NCBI RefSeq assembly: GCF_000718095.1
Contig: NZ_JOEI01000010.1
Span: 62,001 to 126,000 of the forward strand
From: Streptomyces scopuliridis RB72
Lineage (GTDB): Bacteria > Actinomycetota > Actinomycetes > Streptomycetales > Streptomycetaceae
Length of the DNA: 64,000 nucleotides
Reading direction: 5' to 3'
Under the pieces are notes generated by a model, which did no database searches, was not told where the DNA came from, and was given only the letters and a program-made list of their open reading frames with translations. Positions within the stretch are counted from its first letter, which is position 1, and every line of letters starts with the position of its first letter. Position numbers and translations under genes: made by a program. Of the stretch, positions 26,573 to 34,865 are shown in pieces.

Positions 26573-27435
26573 CAGCCCTTCACCGCCCCGCTGAGCATGC
26601 CGCCCACGAGCCGGCGCTGGAGCAGCGCGAAGAAGAGCAGGCTGGGGATGGTCGCGAGGACCGAGGCCGCCGCGAGCGGGCCCAGGTCCGCCACGCCCTC
26701 GGCGCCGAGGAAGCGGGTGAGGATCACGGACATCGTCTGGTTCTCCGGGGACTTGAGGAGCACGAGGGCGAAGAAGAACTCGTTCCAGGCGGTGACGAAG
26801 GAGAACATCAGCGTCGCCACCAGGCCGGGCGCGAGCAGCGGCAGGACCACGCTGACGAGCGTGCGCAGTCGGCCCGCGCCGTCCATCGCCGCGGCCTCCT
26901 CCAGTGAGCGTGGCACCGACTTGACGTAGCCCTGGAGCATCCACAGCGAGAAGGGCAGGTTCCAGACGACGTACACGATGATCAGGCCCACGAGGCTGTC
27001 GATCACGCGCAGGTTCTTCAGGACCAGGAACAGCGGGATGATCACCAGCACGAACGGGAACATCTGGCTCACCAGGATCCAGACGGTGCCGGCCTGGCTG
27101 ACCCGCGTTTTGTAACGGACCATCACATACGCGGCCGGGACGGCGATCGACACCGAGATCACCGAGGCGCTGACCGCCACGATCAGGCTGTTGAGCGCCG
27201 AGTGGAGCAGTGGCTGCGCCTCGAACGCGGCACGGTAGTTGCCGAGACCGGGGTCGACCGGCAGCCACTTCGGGTTGATCGAGCCCAGCTCCTGGGGCGA
27301 CTTGAAGGACGTGGACACCAGCCAGAGGAGCGGAAAGGCCAGGAAGACCAGGAAGCCCAGCAGCGCCACGTACTGGCCGGTGCGGCCCGCGATGCGCAGC
27401 ACACGGACCTTGGGCAGGGCGGACGTCGTGCTCAT
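26572..27435 (-). CDS. ABC sugar permease (MalG-like)
   Basis: This 287-residue protein has six membrane helices. The coupling (EAA) loop reads SLEEAAAMDGAGRLRTLVSV followed by VLPLLAPG, the usual contact for the ATPase. The N-terminal helix is QYVALLGFLVFLAFPLLWLV. It forms the pore with the MalF-like partner. No ATPase gene lies nearby; Streptomyces sugar importers usually share the multitask ATPase MsiK encoded elsewhere. Starts and stops overlap the neighbours by 1-4 bp. Confidence 0.92.
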   Translation of the reverse strand: MSTTSALPKVRVLRIAGRTGQYVALLGFLVFLAFPLLWLVSTSFKSPQELGSINPKWLPVDPGLGNYRAAFEAQPLLHSALNSLIVAVSASVISVSIAVPAAYVMVRYKTRVSQAGTVWILVSQMFPFVLVIIPLFLVLKNLRVIDSLVGLIIVYVVWNLPFSLWMLQGYVKSVPRSLEEAAAMDGAGRLRTLVSVVLPLLAPGLVATLMFSFVTAWNEFFFALVLLKSPENQTMSVILTRFLGAEGVADLGPLAAASVLATIPSLLFFALLQRRLVGGMLSGAVKG

Positions 27436-28391
27436 GCCGCGTCCTCCTTCAGCTTCTTGCGCAGGAACAGGGTGAGGAGGACCGCGATCACGGCGACCAT
27501 GACGAGGCCCATCGCGGCCGCGTAGCCGAACTGGCCGTACTTGAAGGCCTCTTCGTACGCGAAGAGCATCGGAAGCCGCGTCTGCCCGCCCGGGCCGCCC
27601 TGCGTGAGGACGTACACCAGGCCGAAGGAATTGAAGTTCCAGATGAAGTTCAGGGACGTGATCGCGAGGACGACCGGTTTGAGCGCGGGCCAGGTGACCG
27701 TGGTGAAGCGGCGCCACAGACCGGCGCCGTCCAACTGGGCGGCCTCACGCAGCTCGTGGGGAACGTTCTGCAGACCGGCCAGGAGCACGACGGTGGTCTG
27801 CGGCATGCCGGCCCACACACCGACGGCGATGACCGCGGGCAGCGCGTAGGAGAGGTCGGCGAGCCAGTCGACGTTCTCGTGGAGCAGGCCGAGCTGGCCG
27901 AGCGTCTTGTTGAGGACACCCGCGTCGGAGTGGTACACGAGCCGCCACATGATGCCGACGACGACCTCGGGCATCGCCCACGGTACGAGCGCCAGCGTCC
28001 GGGCCAGCCAGCGGAAACGCAGGTTCTGGTTGAGCAGCAGCGCGAGGCCCATGGCCAGCACGAACTGCAACGCCGTCACGGACACCGCCCAGATGAGACC
28101 GATGCGGAAGGACTCCCAGAACAGCGAGTCGTGGCGCAGGTCGAGGAGGTTGTCGAGCCCGACGAACTGGGTGGCCGCCGTGCGTCCCGCCTGTGCGTCG
28201 GTGAACGCGAGCGAGACGCCGTACAGGAGCGGGCCCACGCTGAGCACCAGGATCGGGATCAGCGCGGGCAGGAGCAGGAACCAGGCGTCCCGGTCCAGCC
28301 CGAGGGCCTGTCTGCGCTGGGCGGGGGTGCGGGGCGGTGGGGTGCCGCGGCTGCCCGGGACGGCCTTGGCCCGGGAGGCGGTGAGACTCAT
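27432..28391 (-). CDS. ABC sugar permease (MalF-like)
   Basis: This is a 319-residue protein with about six membrane helices after a Pro/Arg-rich cytoplasmic N-terminus. The coupling loop is ELREAAQLDGAGLWRRFTTV followed by TWPALKPV. WFLLLPALIPILVLSVGPLL is helix 1. It is the first structural gene of the operon, 14 bp after the LacI regulator stop, so regulator and transporter are probably co-transcribed. Confidence 0.92.
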   Translation of the reverse strand: MSLTASRAKAVPGSRGTPPPRTPAQRRQALGLDRDAWFLLLPALIPILVLSVGPLLYGVSLAFTDAQAGRTAATQFVGLDNLLDLRHDSLFWESFRIGLIWAVSVTALQFVLAMGLALLLNQNLRFRWLARTLALVPWAMPEVVVGIMWRLVYHSDAGVLNKTLGQLGLLHENVDWLADLSYALPAVIAVGVWAGMPQTTVVLLAGLQNVPHELREAAQLDGAGLWRRFTTVTWPALKPVVLAITSLNFIWNFNSFGLVYVLTQGGPGGQTRLPMLFAYEEAFKYGQFGYAAAMGLVMVAVIAVLLTLFLRKKLKEDAA

Positions 28392-28405
28392 GGGGACCTC
28401 GTCCT

Positions 28406-29452
28406 CTAGCTGTTGACTGCCGTCGGCGCGGTGGAGGCGCGGACGACGAGGCGGGGAGGGGCGGTGGAGGTACGGGGGGCCAGGGGGTGCGTGCCGTCAG
28501 GGGTGCGGAGGCGCTCCAGAAGGAGTTCGGCCGCGTGCCGGCCGCGCTCGGTGGAGCCCAGGTCGACGCTGGTCAGCGGGGGCCAGCCGGCCTGCGCGAG
28601 GAGGCTGTCGTCCATCCCCGCGACGGCGACGTCCTCGGGGATGCGCAGGCCCCTGGAGTGCAGGGCGCGTGCGACGCCGAGTGCCAACTGGTCGTTGGCG
28701 CAGAACACGGCGTCGGGCCGGGAGGCATCGTCGGCCAGCAGCCGCTCGGCGGCCTCGGCGCCCGAGTCGATGCCGAAGTCGGTGTGCACGACGAGCGCGT
28801 CGTCGTATACGAGGCCGCACTCCGCCATGGCGGTGCGGAACCCCTCGTCGCGGTTGCGGCCGGGCACCGTATCGGGAGGGCCGTTGACGAAGGCGATACG
28901 GCGCCGGCCGGTCTCATGCAGATGCCGTACGGCCAGGGCGGCGCCCGCGACGGAGTCGGCGCGCACGCTGTCCACGGGCACGTCGTCGGGCAGCGAACCG
29001 ATGACGACCACCGGTCCGGCCGCGGTGCGCAGCGCCTCGACATGCTCGTCCGTGATCCGGATGGGGCAGATGACGAGACCGTCGCTGGTGCGGTCGCCCA
29101 GGCTGCGCAGCACGGCGAGTTCATCGTCGACCACGGCGTCGGTGGAGTGCAGCAGCAGCCGGTAACCGGCCGCCTTGGTGACGGACTGGATGGCGCGGAC
29201 CATCGCGACGTACACCGGGTTACCGATGTCCGGCATCGCGAACGTCAACTGCCGTGTCCTGCCGTCCTTGAGGGAACGGGCCACCGCGTTGGGTACGTAA
29301 CCCAGCTCTGCCGCGGCCCGCTCCACCCTCTCGACGGTGTCCCGGCGGGCGCCGAGGCCGTTGAGCACCCGGGACACCGAAGCGATGGACACCTCGGCGC
29401 GTTCGGCGATCGACACGATGGTCGGCTGACCGCCGCTCTGTGTCCTCGGCAT
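28406..29452 (-). CDS. LacI-family regulator of the sugar/ADP-ribosylglycohydrolase operon
   Basis: This is a 348-residue protein. The N-terminal helix-turn-helix TIVSIAERAEVSIASVSRVL and hinge helix NAVARSLKDGRTRQLTFAMP are classic. The periplasmic-binding-like domain follows, with FCANDQLALGVARALHSRGL and AVAGMDDSLLAQAGWPPLTS. It is the first gene of a roughly 9-kb same-strand operon with a strong LacI-type operator 36 bp upstream of its start, so autoregulated repression relieved by the imported ligand is expected. Confidence 0.93.
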   Translation of the reverse strand: MPRTQSGGQPTIVSIAERAEVSIASVSRVLNGLGARRDTVERVERAAAELGYVPNAVARSLKDGRTRQLTFAMPDIGNPVYVAMVRAIQSVTKAAGYRLLLHSTDAVVDDELAVLRSLGDRTSDGLVICPIRITDEHVEALRTAAGPVVVIGSLPDDVPVDSVRADSVAGAALAVRHLHETGRRRIAFVNGPPDTVPGRNRDEGFRTAMAECGLVYDDALVVHTDFGIDSGAEAAERLLADDASRPDAVFCANDQLALGVARALHSRGLRIPEDVAVAGMDDSLLAQAGWPPLTSVDLGSTERGRHAAELLLERLRTPDGTHPLAPRTSTAPPRLVVRASTAPTAVNS

Positions 29453-29487
29453 CGCTGTGGCCCCCCTGTGTCCGCGACTTCCGGGTT

Positions 29488-29524
29488 TCTGTAAACGTTT
29501 CCGGCAGCTGGAAACGTTTACAGA
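29488..29524. promoter_or_regulatory. Double LacI-type operator
   Basis: Two perfect 15-bp arms, TCTGTAAACGTTTCC (29488-29502) and its reverse complement (29510-29524), are separated by 7 bp. Each arm contains the self-palindromic LacI core AAACGTTT, so there are two operator centres about 21 bp apart, two helical turns on one face. It lies just upstream of the LacI gene. Confidence 0.88.
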
Positions 29525-29658
29525 TATTGCTGCGCGGTTTCCTGACGGTCAATAGGCGGTAAATGTGACGCATCTCATGGTGAGACTTCGCGGTGACGCC
29601 CAAGGCGGACGCGGGCTCCGGCCCGTGTCCGCCCCGCGCAACGCCGGTGCGGGCCCGG

Positions 29659-30516
29659 CTACTTGAGGTACGGCCCGGCGGCGCCGATCTTCCCCGGCCC
29701 GTTGAGTACGTACACCCGCAGGTTCCCCTTGCCCGGCGCCGCCACGGTCAGGGTCCCGTTGGAGACCGTCCGTACGTCACCGGTGACGGCGTCCGTGTAC
29801 GTGCCGTTGGGGATACCGGTGTACGTGGCGCCGTCGGAGACCGTGACGAGTGCGAAACTGTCCGTCGAGCCGCTGGTGTAGCGGCGCTTGAAGGCCATGG
29901 TGCCGGAGATGCCCTCCGTCGAGTACTGGCCCATCTGCAGCGCGGGCACCGCCCGGCGTATCTCGTTGAGCCGTTGCAGATGCTTGACCAGGGGCTGGTC
30001 GAGGGTGGTGGCGACCTGCCCGCTCGCCGACTCGACCTTGCTGAAGTCCGATGCCTTCACGGTTCCCGCGAGATGGTCACCGAAGTACGCGCGTCCTGTG
30101 CTGGCCAGCGGGCAGGACGGGCCGCAGTCGATCTGCTTGCCCTTCTGGAACTCGATCTCCGATCCGTAGTAGAGGGTGGGGATGCCGCGGAACGTCCACA
30201 TCAGCGACATGTTCTCCGCCCACGCGTCCGTTCCGCCCGCGTACCGCTGACTGCTCTTGTTCGGCCCGTAGTCGTGGCTGTCGACGTACACGACGTTGTA
30301 GGTCGCGTCATTGGTGGAGTCGTCGGAGTCCTTGCGGTTGTGGTACGCGTTGGGGGCGTCACCGAAGTTCATGTGCATGCGCATGTCGATGATGTTCATG
30401 CCGGAGAACCGGCTGCGGTCCGGTGCGTGGTACGTGTTTCCGTTCGGGCCGGTCAGGAAGGCGTTGTCCGAGGTGGGCTGGCTTCCGGTGCCGAGCTGTT
30501 GCTCGTAGTCGTACTG
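29659..30516 (-). pseudogene. 5'-truncated alpha-amylase (GH13)
   Basis: The minus strand encodes about 285 residues of the C-terminal half of a GH13 enzyme. NVVYVDSHDYGPN carries the catalytic-region Asp/His; FRGIPTLYYGSEIEFQKGKQ, LVKHLQRLNEIRRAVPALQM and a final beta-domain ending GKGNLRVYVLNGPGKIG complete it. Upstream in the same frame a TAG at 30517-30519 immediately precedes QYDYEQQLG, and the first half of the (beta/alpha)8 barrel plus signal peptide are gone. An internal ATG at 30399 could give a partial protein, but without the nucleophile region. Confidence 0.85.
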
Positions 30517-30933
30517 CTAAAGGGGCTGCGCGCCGTCGCCGTTCCGGAAGGCCGTCGAAGCGGACCGCTCACAGCCGTAAGCAGTGGACGCAAGAGGCGC
30601 GGGAAACACGGGGCGCGCCACGATCACGACGGGGCATGCGTCAATTGGGGGTACTGACAGGGACCCCCTGGTCGCCCTCGGTCTGATACCCCTGCTTGCC
30701 CTTGCCGCTCACTCCGCTCGGCCCGAACGCGGGGTTTCGGCGACCGACACCAGGAATTCCTCGGTGCCCCGGTGGGGCCTGCCGTTATGCCGTGGGATGC
30801 CCTTCGGCGGATTCGGCGAATCCGGGTGCGGCAAGGAACTGCCCGCCGCGATCCACCGGCAACCTGACGGGTCCCGGCGGCAACTTACCCACGACACCCA
30901 TGGGTTGATCGTCAGCAGGCAGTGGGAGGCCGT
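30517..30933. other. Intergenic stretch between the truncated amylase and pectate lyase gene
   Basis: This 417-bp region lies where the amylase 5' half was lost. I find no coding remnant with a recognisable motif. It must contain the pectate lyase promoter, and GGGAGG (30924-30929) is that gene's ribosome-binding site. Confidence 0.4.
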
Positions 30934-32145
30934 ATGCGCAGGGCAGCCAGGTTGTGGGGAGCGGTACTGGGGACCGCCATGGCGGCGGCAGGGGTGATCG
31001 CCGCGCCGGGCAGCGCCTCGGCGGCCACGCCGACCATCGTTGTGGCGGTGAACGGCGACGACGCGGCGCCCGGTACGGTCACGCGTCCGCTGCGGACCAT
31101 CCAGGCCGCCGTGGACAAGGCGAAACCCGGTGACGTGATCGCGGTGCGTGGCGGTACGTACGCCCTCGACGACAACATCACCATCGCCATCTCGGGCACC
31201 GCGTCCCAGCCGATCTCCCTGGGTGCGTACCCGGGGGAGCGGGTGGTCGTCGACGGTGAACGGCTGCCCGCGAGCCACACCCCCGTCGGTGGCAGCATTC
31301 CGCGCGCCGAGCGCGGTGCCATCCACCAGGAGGCCTCGTACTGGCGGATCTCGGACCTGGAGATCGTCAACGGTCCGTACGGCTACTACTGCGACAGCTG
31401 CGACAACAACGTCTTCGCGCGGCTCGTCACGCACGACAACTACGAGTCCGGCTTCCAGCTCCAAGGCGCGTCCAGCGGTAACCAGATCCTGGACCTGGAC
31501 AGTTACGGCAACCGCGACCCGCGCAAGAACGGCGAGAGCGCGGACGGCCTGGCCATCAAGGAGGGAAGCGGCACGGGCAACGTCGTGCGGGGGGCACGCC
31601 TCTGGAACAACGTGGACGACGGGTTCGACGCCTGGAAGTTCGCCTCGCCCGTGCTGGTCGAGAACACGATCGCGTACGGCAACGGCTTCAACCGTTGGAA
31701 CTTCCCCGACTTCGCGGGCGACGGCAACGGCTTCAAACTCGGCGGCGGCAGCCCGGCGCCGGCAGTGGCACACACGCTGCGCAACACGATGGCGTTCCGG
31801 AACGCGGCGAAAGGGGTGACCGACAACGGGAATCCCGGCGCGCTCACCTTGACCCGCAACACCACTTTCCGTAATCAGGGCACCGGCTTCGACGCCGACG
31901 TCTCCGGCTCGCGGGCCGTGCTGAGCGGCAATCTGTCCCTCTCCGACCAGACACCCGTCGCTCTCGGTACGGGCACCGTCTCCAGCGGCAACTCCTGGGA
32001 CCTCGGCGGGACATGGAACGATGCGTCCGTCCTGAGTACGGACACGAGCGCCCTCGCAGCCCCGCGCGGCTCCGACGGCTCACTCCCGTCCGCATCGGCC
32101 TTCCTCGTCCCACGAAACGGCACGGCCATCGGCGCCCGGCTGTAG
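30934..32145 (+). CDS. Secreted parallel beta-helix pectate lyase (PL9-like)
   Basis: This is a 403-residue protein with a Sec signal peptide (MRRAARLWGAV..., ending PGSASA). Beta-helix turns carry GTVTRPLRTIQAAVDKAKPG, GDVIAVRGGTYALDDNITI and YWRISDLEIVNGPYGYYCD. The PL9-type Ca/catalytic region is ESADGLAIKEGSGTGNVVRG followed by LWNNVDDGFDAWKFASPVLV and GDGNGFKLGGG. It would cleave polygalacturonate outside the cell by beta-elimination. The ATG at 30934 is placed by GGGAGG 4 bp upstream. A terminator hairpin follows. Confidence 0.9.
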   Translation: MRRAARLWGAVLGTAMAAAGVIAAPGSASAATPTIVVAVNGDDAAPGTVTRPLRTIQAAVDKAKPGDVIAVRGGTYALDDNITIAISGTASQPISLGAYPGERVVVDGERLPASHTPVGGSIPRAERGAIHQEASYWRISDLEIVNGPYGYYCDSCDNNVFARLVTHDNYESGFQLQGASSGNQILDLDSYGNRDPRKNGESADGLAIKEGSGTGNVVRGARLWNNVDDGFDAWKFASPVLVENTIAYGNGFNRWNFPDFAGDGNGFKLGGGSPAPAVAHTLRNTMAFRNAAKGVTDNGNPGALTLTRNTTFRNQGTGFDADVSGSRAVLSGNLSLSDQTPVALGTGTVSSGNSWDLGGTWNDASVLSTDTSALAAPRGSDGSLPSASAFLVPRNGTAIGARL

Positions 32146-32174
32146 CGCCGCCGGGCGGGTGGGCTTTCCAGCGC

Positions 32175-32202
32175 CATGGCCGGGGTCCGTGCCCCGGCCA
32201 TG
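32175..32202. terminator. Bidirectional terminator hairpin
   Basis: A perfect 11-bp stem (CATGGCCGGGG at 32175-32185 with 32192-32202) and 6-nt loop sit between the convergent pectate lyase and small repeat-protein genes. Confidence 0.8.
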
Positions 32203-32223
32203 ACAGCCGTCCGCGCCCGACGG

Positions 32224-32412
32224 TCAGGCAGCAGCAGCAGCCGCCGCCGGTCGCGGAGCGACAGAGGCGTGGTTGTCGGCGGGAGTGACCGAGGCGTGGT
32301 TGTCGGCGGGGGCGACGGAGGCGTGGTTGTCCGCGACGGCGGTTCCGCTGAATGCGCCGGCGAGTGCGGTGGCCGCCGCGAGGCTGACCGCGGCCTTCTT
32401 CCAACTGTTCAT
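32224..32412 (-). CDS. Small secreted protein with nonapeptide repeats
   Basis: This 62-residue protein has a signal peptide MNSWKKAAVSLAAATALAGA followed by FSGTAVA. The mature part is essentially three copies of ADNHASVAP or ADNHASVTP and then an Ala-rich tail. The repeats are visible as about 27-bp units in the DNA. His and Asp in each unit could bind metal, but that is speculation. AAGGAC upstream of the ATG fits a ribosome-binding site. It converges with the pectate lyase gene. The function is not known. Confidence 0.65.
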   Translation of the reverse strand: MNSWKKAAVSLAAATALAGAFSGTAVADNHASVAPADNHASVTPADNHASVAPRPAAAAAAA

Positions 32413-32554
32413 ATCGAGTAGTCCTTCGGACAGGGCGCCGAGGCGCGGTGATGTGTCTCCTTCCAGGGTTCTCGGTCACGGACCAGGTGTCCTTGGCGCT
32501 GAGTGCACACGTCTGGACGATGCGTCTCCACCAAGCTGTCTGCCACACTCGGGC

Positions 32555-32578
32555 ATCCTCTGACTAGAGTCAGAGGAT
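32555..32578. promoter_or_regulatory. Dyad operator over the start codon of the MarR-GNAT gene
   Basis: A 24-bp dyad with perfect 11-bp arms (ATCCTCTGACT, 2-bp spacer, reverse complement) ends in the ATG of the regulator gene (32577). No Shine-Dalgarno is visible, so the transcript may be leaderless and the site an autoregulatory operator. Confidence 0.75.
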
Positions 32579-33461
32579 GGATCCGTCACAGATTGACCAG
32601 GTGCGGCGGTTCAACCGCACTGTCACCGAACGCGTGGGCGTGCTCCACGACCGCTATCTGGGCCGCGACCGGCCCATCGGCGAGGCCCGGCTGCTCTGGG
32701 AGATCGGTGAGCGGGGCCAGGACGTACGGCGGCTGCGCGAGCGCCTCGGGCTCGACTCCGGGTACGTCAGCCGTCTGCTGCGCGCCCTGGAGAGCGACGG
32801 CCTGGTGACGGTGGAGCCACAGCCCCGGGACAGACGGGTACGCACCGTCCGGCTCACCGACGCGGGCCGCGCGGAGCGCGCCACGCTCGACGGCCGGAGC
32901 GACGAGCTGGCCGGCTCCCTGCTGGAGCCGCTCAACACCACCCAGCGCGCCCGGCTGGTCGCCGCCATGGCCGAGGTCGACCGGTTGCTGACCGCCGCGA
33001 CGGTCGTACTGGACGTCGTCGACCCGGACCACCCCGACGCCCAGTACTGCCTGCGGTCCTACTTCATGGAGCTGCGACACCGCTTCGAGGACGGCTTCGA
33101 CCCCGCCCGGAGCCTGCTGCCCAGCGCGGGCGAACTCCGGCCGCCGCACGGCCTGTTCCTGATCGCCCGGACGCACGGCGAACCCATCGGCTGCGCAGGT
33201 CTGAAGCTGCCGCCCCGAGCCCCGGCCGAGATCAAACGCATGTGGGTCGCACCCCACGCCCGGGGGCTCGGCCTCGGCCGCCGGTTCCTGGCCGAACTGG
33301 AGGCGCGGGCCGCCCAGCACGGCCGTAACGTACTGCGCCTGGACACCAACAAAGCGCTCGGCGCGGCGATCGGGCTGTACCACTCCTTCGGCTTCCAGGA
33401 GGTCGCCGCCTTCAACGACGAGCCGTACGCCCACTACTGGTTCGAGAAGCGGATCACCTGA
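32577..33461 (+). CDS. MarR-type HTH / GNAT acetyltransferase fusion
   Basis: This 294-residue protein joins a MarR winged helix (about 20-140; REARLLWEIGERGQDVRRLR-like core, YVSRLLRALESDGLVTVEPQ, DRRVRTVRLTDAGRAE) to a GNAT domain (about 150-294). The GNAT acetyl-CoA loop is WVAPHARGLGLGRRFLAELE, and LRLDTNKALGAAIGLYHSFG follows. Fusions of this type are common in Streptomyces; the substrate is unknown. Binding to the dyad covering its own start codon is likely. Confidence 0.88.
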   Translation: MDPSQIDQVRRFNRTVTERVGVLHDRYLGRDRPIGEARLLWEIGERGQDVRRLRERLGLDSGYVSRLLRALESDGLVTVEPQPRDRRVRTVRLTDAGRAERATLDGRSDELAGSLLEPLNTTQRARLVAAMAEVDRLLTAATVVLDVVDPDHPDAQYCLRSYFMELRHRFEDGFDPARSLLPSAGELRPPHGLFLIARTHGEPIGCAGLKLPPRAPAEIKRMWVAPHARGLGLGRRFLAELEARAAQHGRNVLRLDTNKALGAAIGLYHSFGFQEVAAFNDEPYAHYWFEKRIT

Positions 33462-33554
33462 TGTCCCGCGTGGCGGGTCCGTGCGAGGGAGAGGTGACGT
33501 TCCGCGCAGGTGTGGTGATCCGGCGGCTCAATACGGCCGCGCTGCTTGTGCCGT

Positions 33555-34775
33555 TCACCACGTCACCGGCAGTTCACGCAGAGGTGTGGTGAGGAGCCCC
33601 TCGTGGCGCCTCAAGTCCCGGGCGTCCAGGGCGAGATCGAGTGTGGGCAGCCGGCGCAGCAGGACGCTGAGCACGGCCTGCAATTCGGTACGAGCCAGCG
33701 GCTGGCCGAGACAGGAGTGCGGGCCCGCACCGAACGCGAGGTGGGGGTTGGGGGAGCGTCCCAGGTCCATCTCGTCGGCGTTCTCCCAGGCGCTCTCGTC
33801 GCGGTTGGCCGCGGCCATGCTGCACACCACCGTGGTGCCGCGCGGCACCACCCCGCCGGAGAGTTCGGTGTCCTCGTGGACGTACCGGAGCATGCCGAAG
33901 CCGCTGCCGTTGGGGTCGAACCGGAGCACCTCCTCCACTGCGTGGCGGATCAGTGAAGGGTCGGCGAGCAGCCGTTCCCAGCGCCGCCGGTCGGACAGCA
34001 GGTGCGCCGTCATCATCGCGATGAATCCCGCGGTGGTCTCGTGGCCGGCGAGCAGCAGCGCCTGACCGGTGGCCACCAGCCCGGCCTCGGACATCGGTTC
34101 GCCCTCGGCGTCGGCACCGTCCAGGAGGAGGCTGAGCAGGTCGTCTCCGGGCGCGGTGCGCTTCTCGTCGATCAGGCCGGACATGTAACCGGCGAAGTCC
34201 TGGTAGGCCGCCTCCGTCTCGGCGCGCGTGTACCGCGTCAGGTTCAAGAACGTGTCGGACCAGGACTTGAACGCGTCCCGGTCGCTCTCCGGTACGCCGA
34301 GCATGGCGCAGATCACGTACACCGGGAGAGGGAACGCCAGGTGGGTCACCAGGTCCGCGGGCCGGCCGTGTTCCCGCATGTCGTCGATGAGTTGGCCGGT
34401 CATGGCCTCCATGCCGGGCCGCAGCGCCGACATCCGCTTCGCCGTGAACCACTTGCCGACCATGCGCCGCCACCGCTCATGGCCTTCGGCGTTGAGCGCC
34501 TTCGCCATCGGGCTGCTGAAGATGCCCTCCGAGTCCCCCGCCGAGATACGGGCGGCGTCGGGCGAGGCCAGCCCCTCACGGCTCAGGCGCGGGTCGGACA
34601 GTGCCGTCCTCACGTCCTGATACCGCGTCAGCAGGGCGGCCTCGTCGCCGCTCGGCAGCGTCACCCGCGCCACCGGGCACTTCTGCCGTAGCTCCGCCCA
34701 CTGCTGTGGCGGTTCCAGCGCCGTCGGTGCGGTGATGGGGTAGCTGATCGGCTCCGTGCCCTGGACTCCGGTCAC
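33555..34775 (-). CDS. Cytochrome P450
   Basis: This is a 406-residue soluble bacterial P450. The I-helix LLAGHETTAG (about 241-250), ExxR in EEVLR (282-285) and heme loop FGAGPHSCLGQPLAR with Cys355 are all present. Electrons would come from ferredoxin partners encoded elsewhere. The start is a GTG with GGAGG about 6 bp upstream (near 34781-34787), although the frame is open further. No partner gene adjoins it, so the substrate is unknown. Confidence 0.9.
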   Translation of the reverse strand: MTGVQGTEPISYPITAPTALEPPQQWAELRQKCPVARVTLPSGDEAALLTRYQDVRTALSDPRLSREGLASPDAARISAGDSEGIFSSPMAKALNAEGHERWRRMVGKWFTAKRMSALRPGMEAMTGQLIDDMREHGRPADLVTHLAFPLPVYVICAMLGVPESDRDAFKSWSDTFLNLTRYTRAETEAAYQDFAGYMSGLIDEKRTAPGDDLLSLLLDGADAEGEPMSEAGLVATGQALLLAGHETTAGFIAMMTAHLLSDRRRWERLLADPSLIRHAVEEVLRFDPNGSGFGMLRYVHEDTELSGGVVPRGTTVVCSMAAANRDESAWENADEMDLGRSPNPHLAFGAGPHSCLGQPLARTELQAVLSVLLRRLPTLDLALDARDLRRHEGLLTTPLRELPVTW

Positions 34776-34865
34776 TTGGGGCCTCCTCCGGTCATCGCGG
34801 TTGCGGTGCACAGCAGTGAATCCGAGAAAGAGTCGTAATTCAATCGACTGACTTAAACTCGCCCT

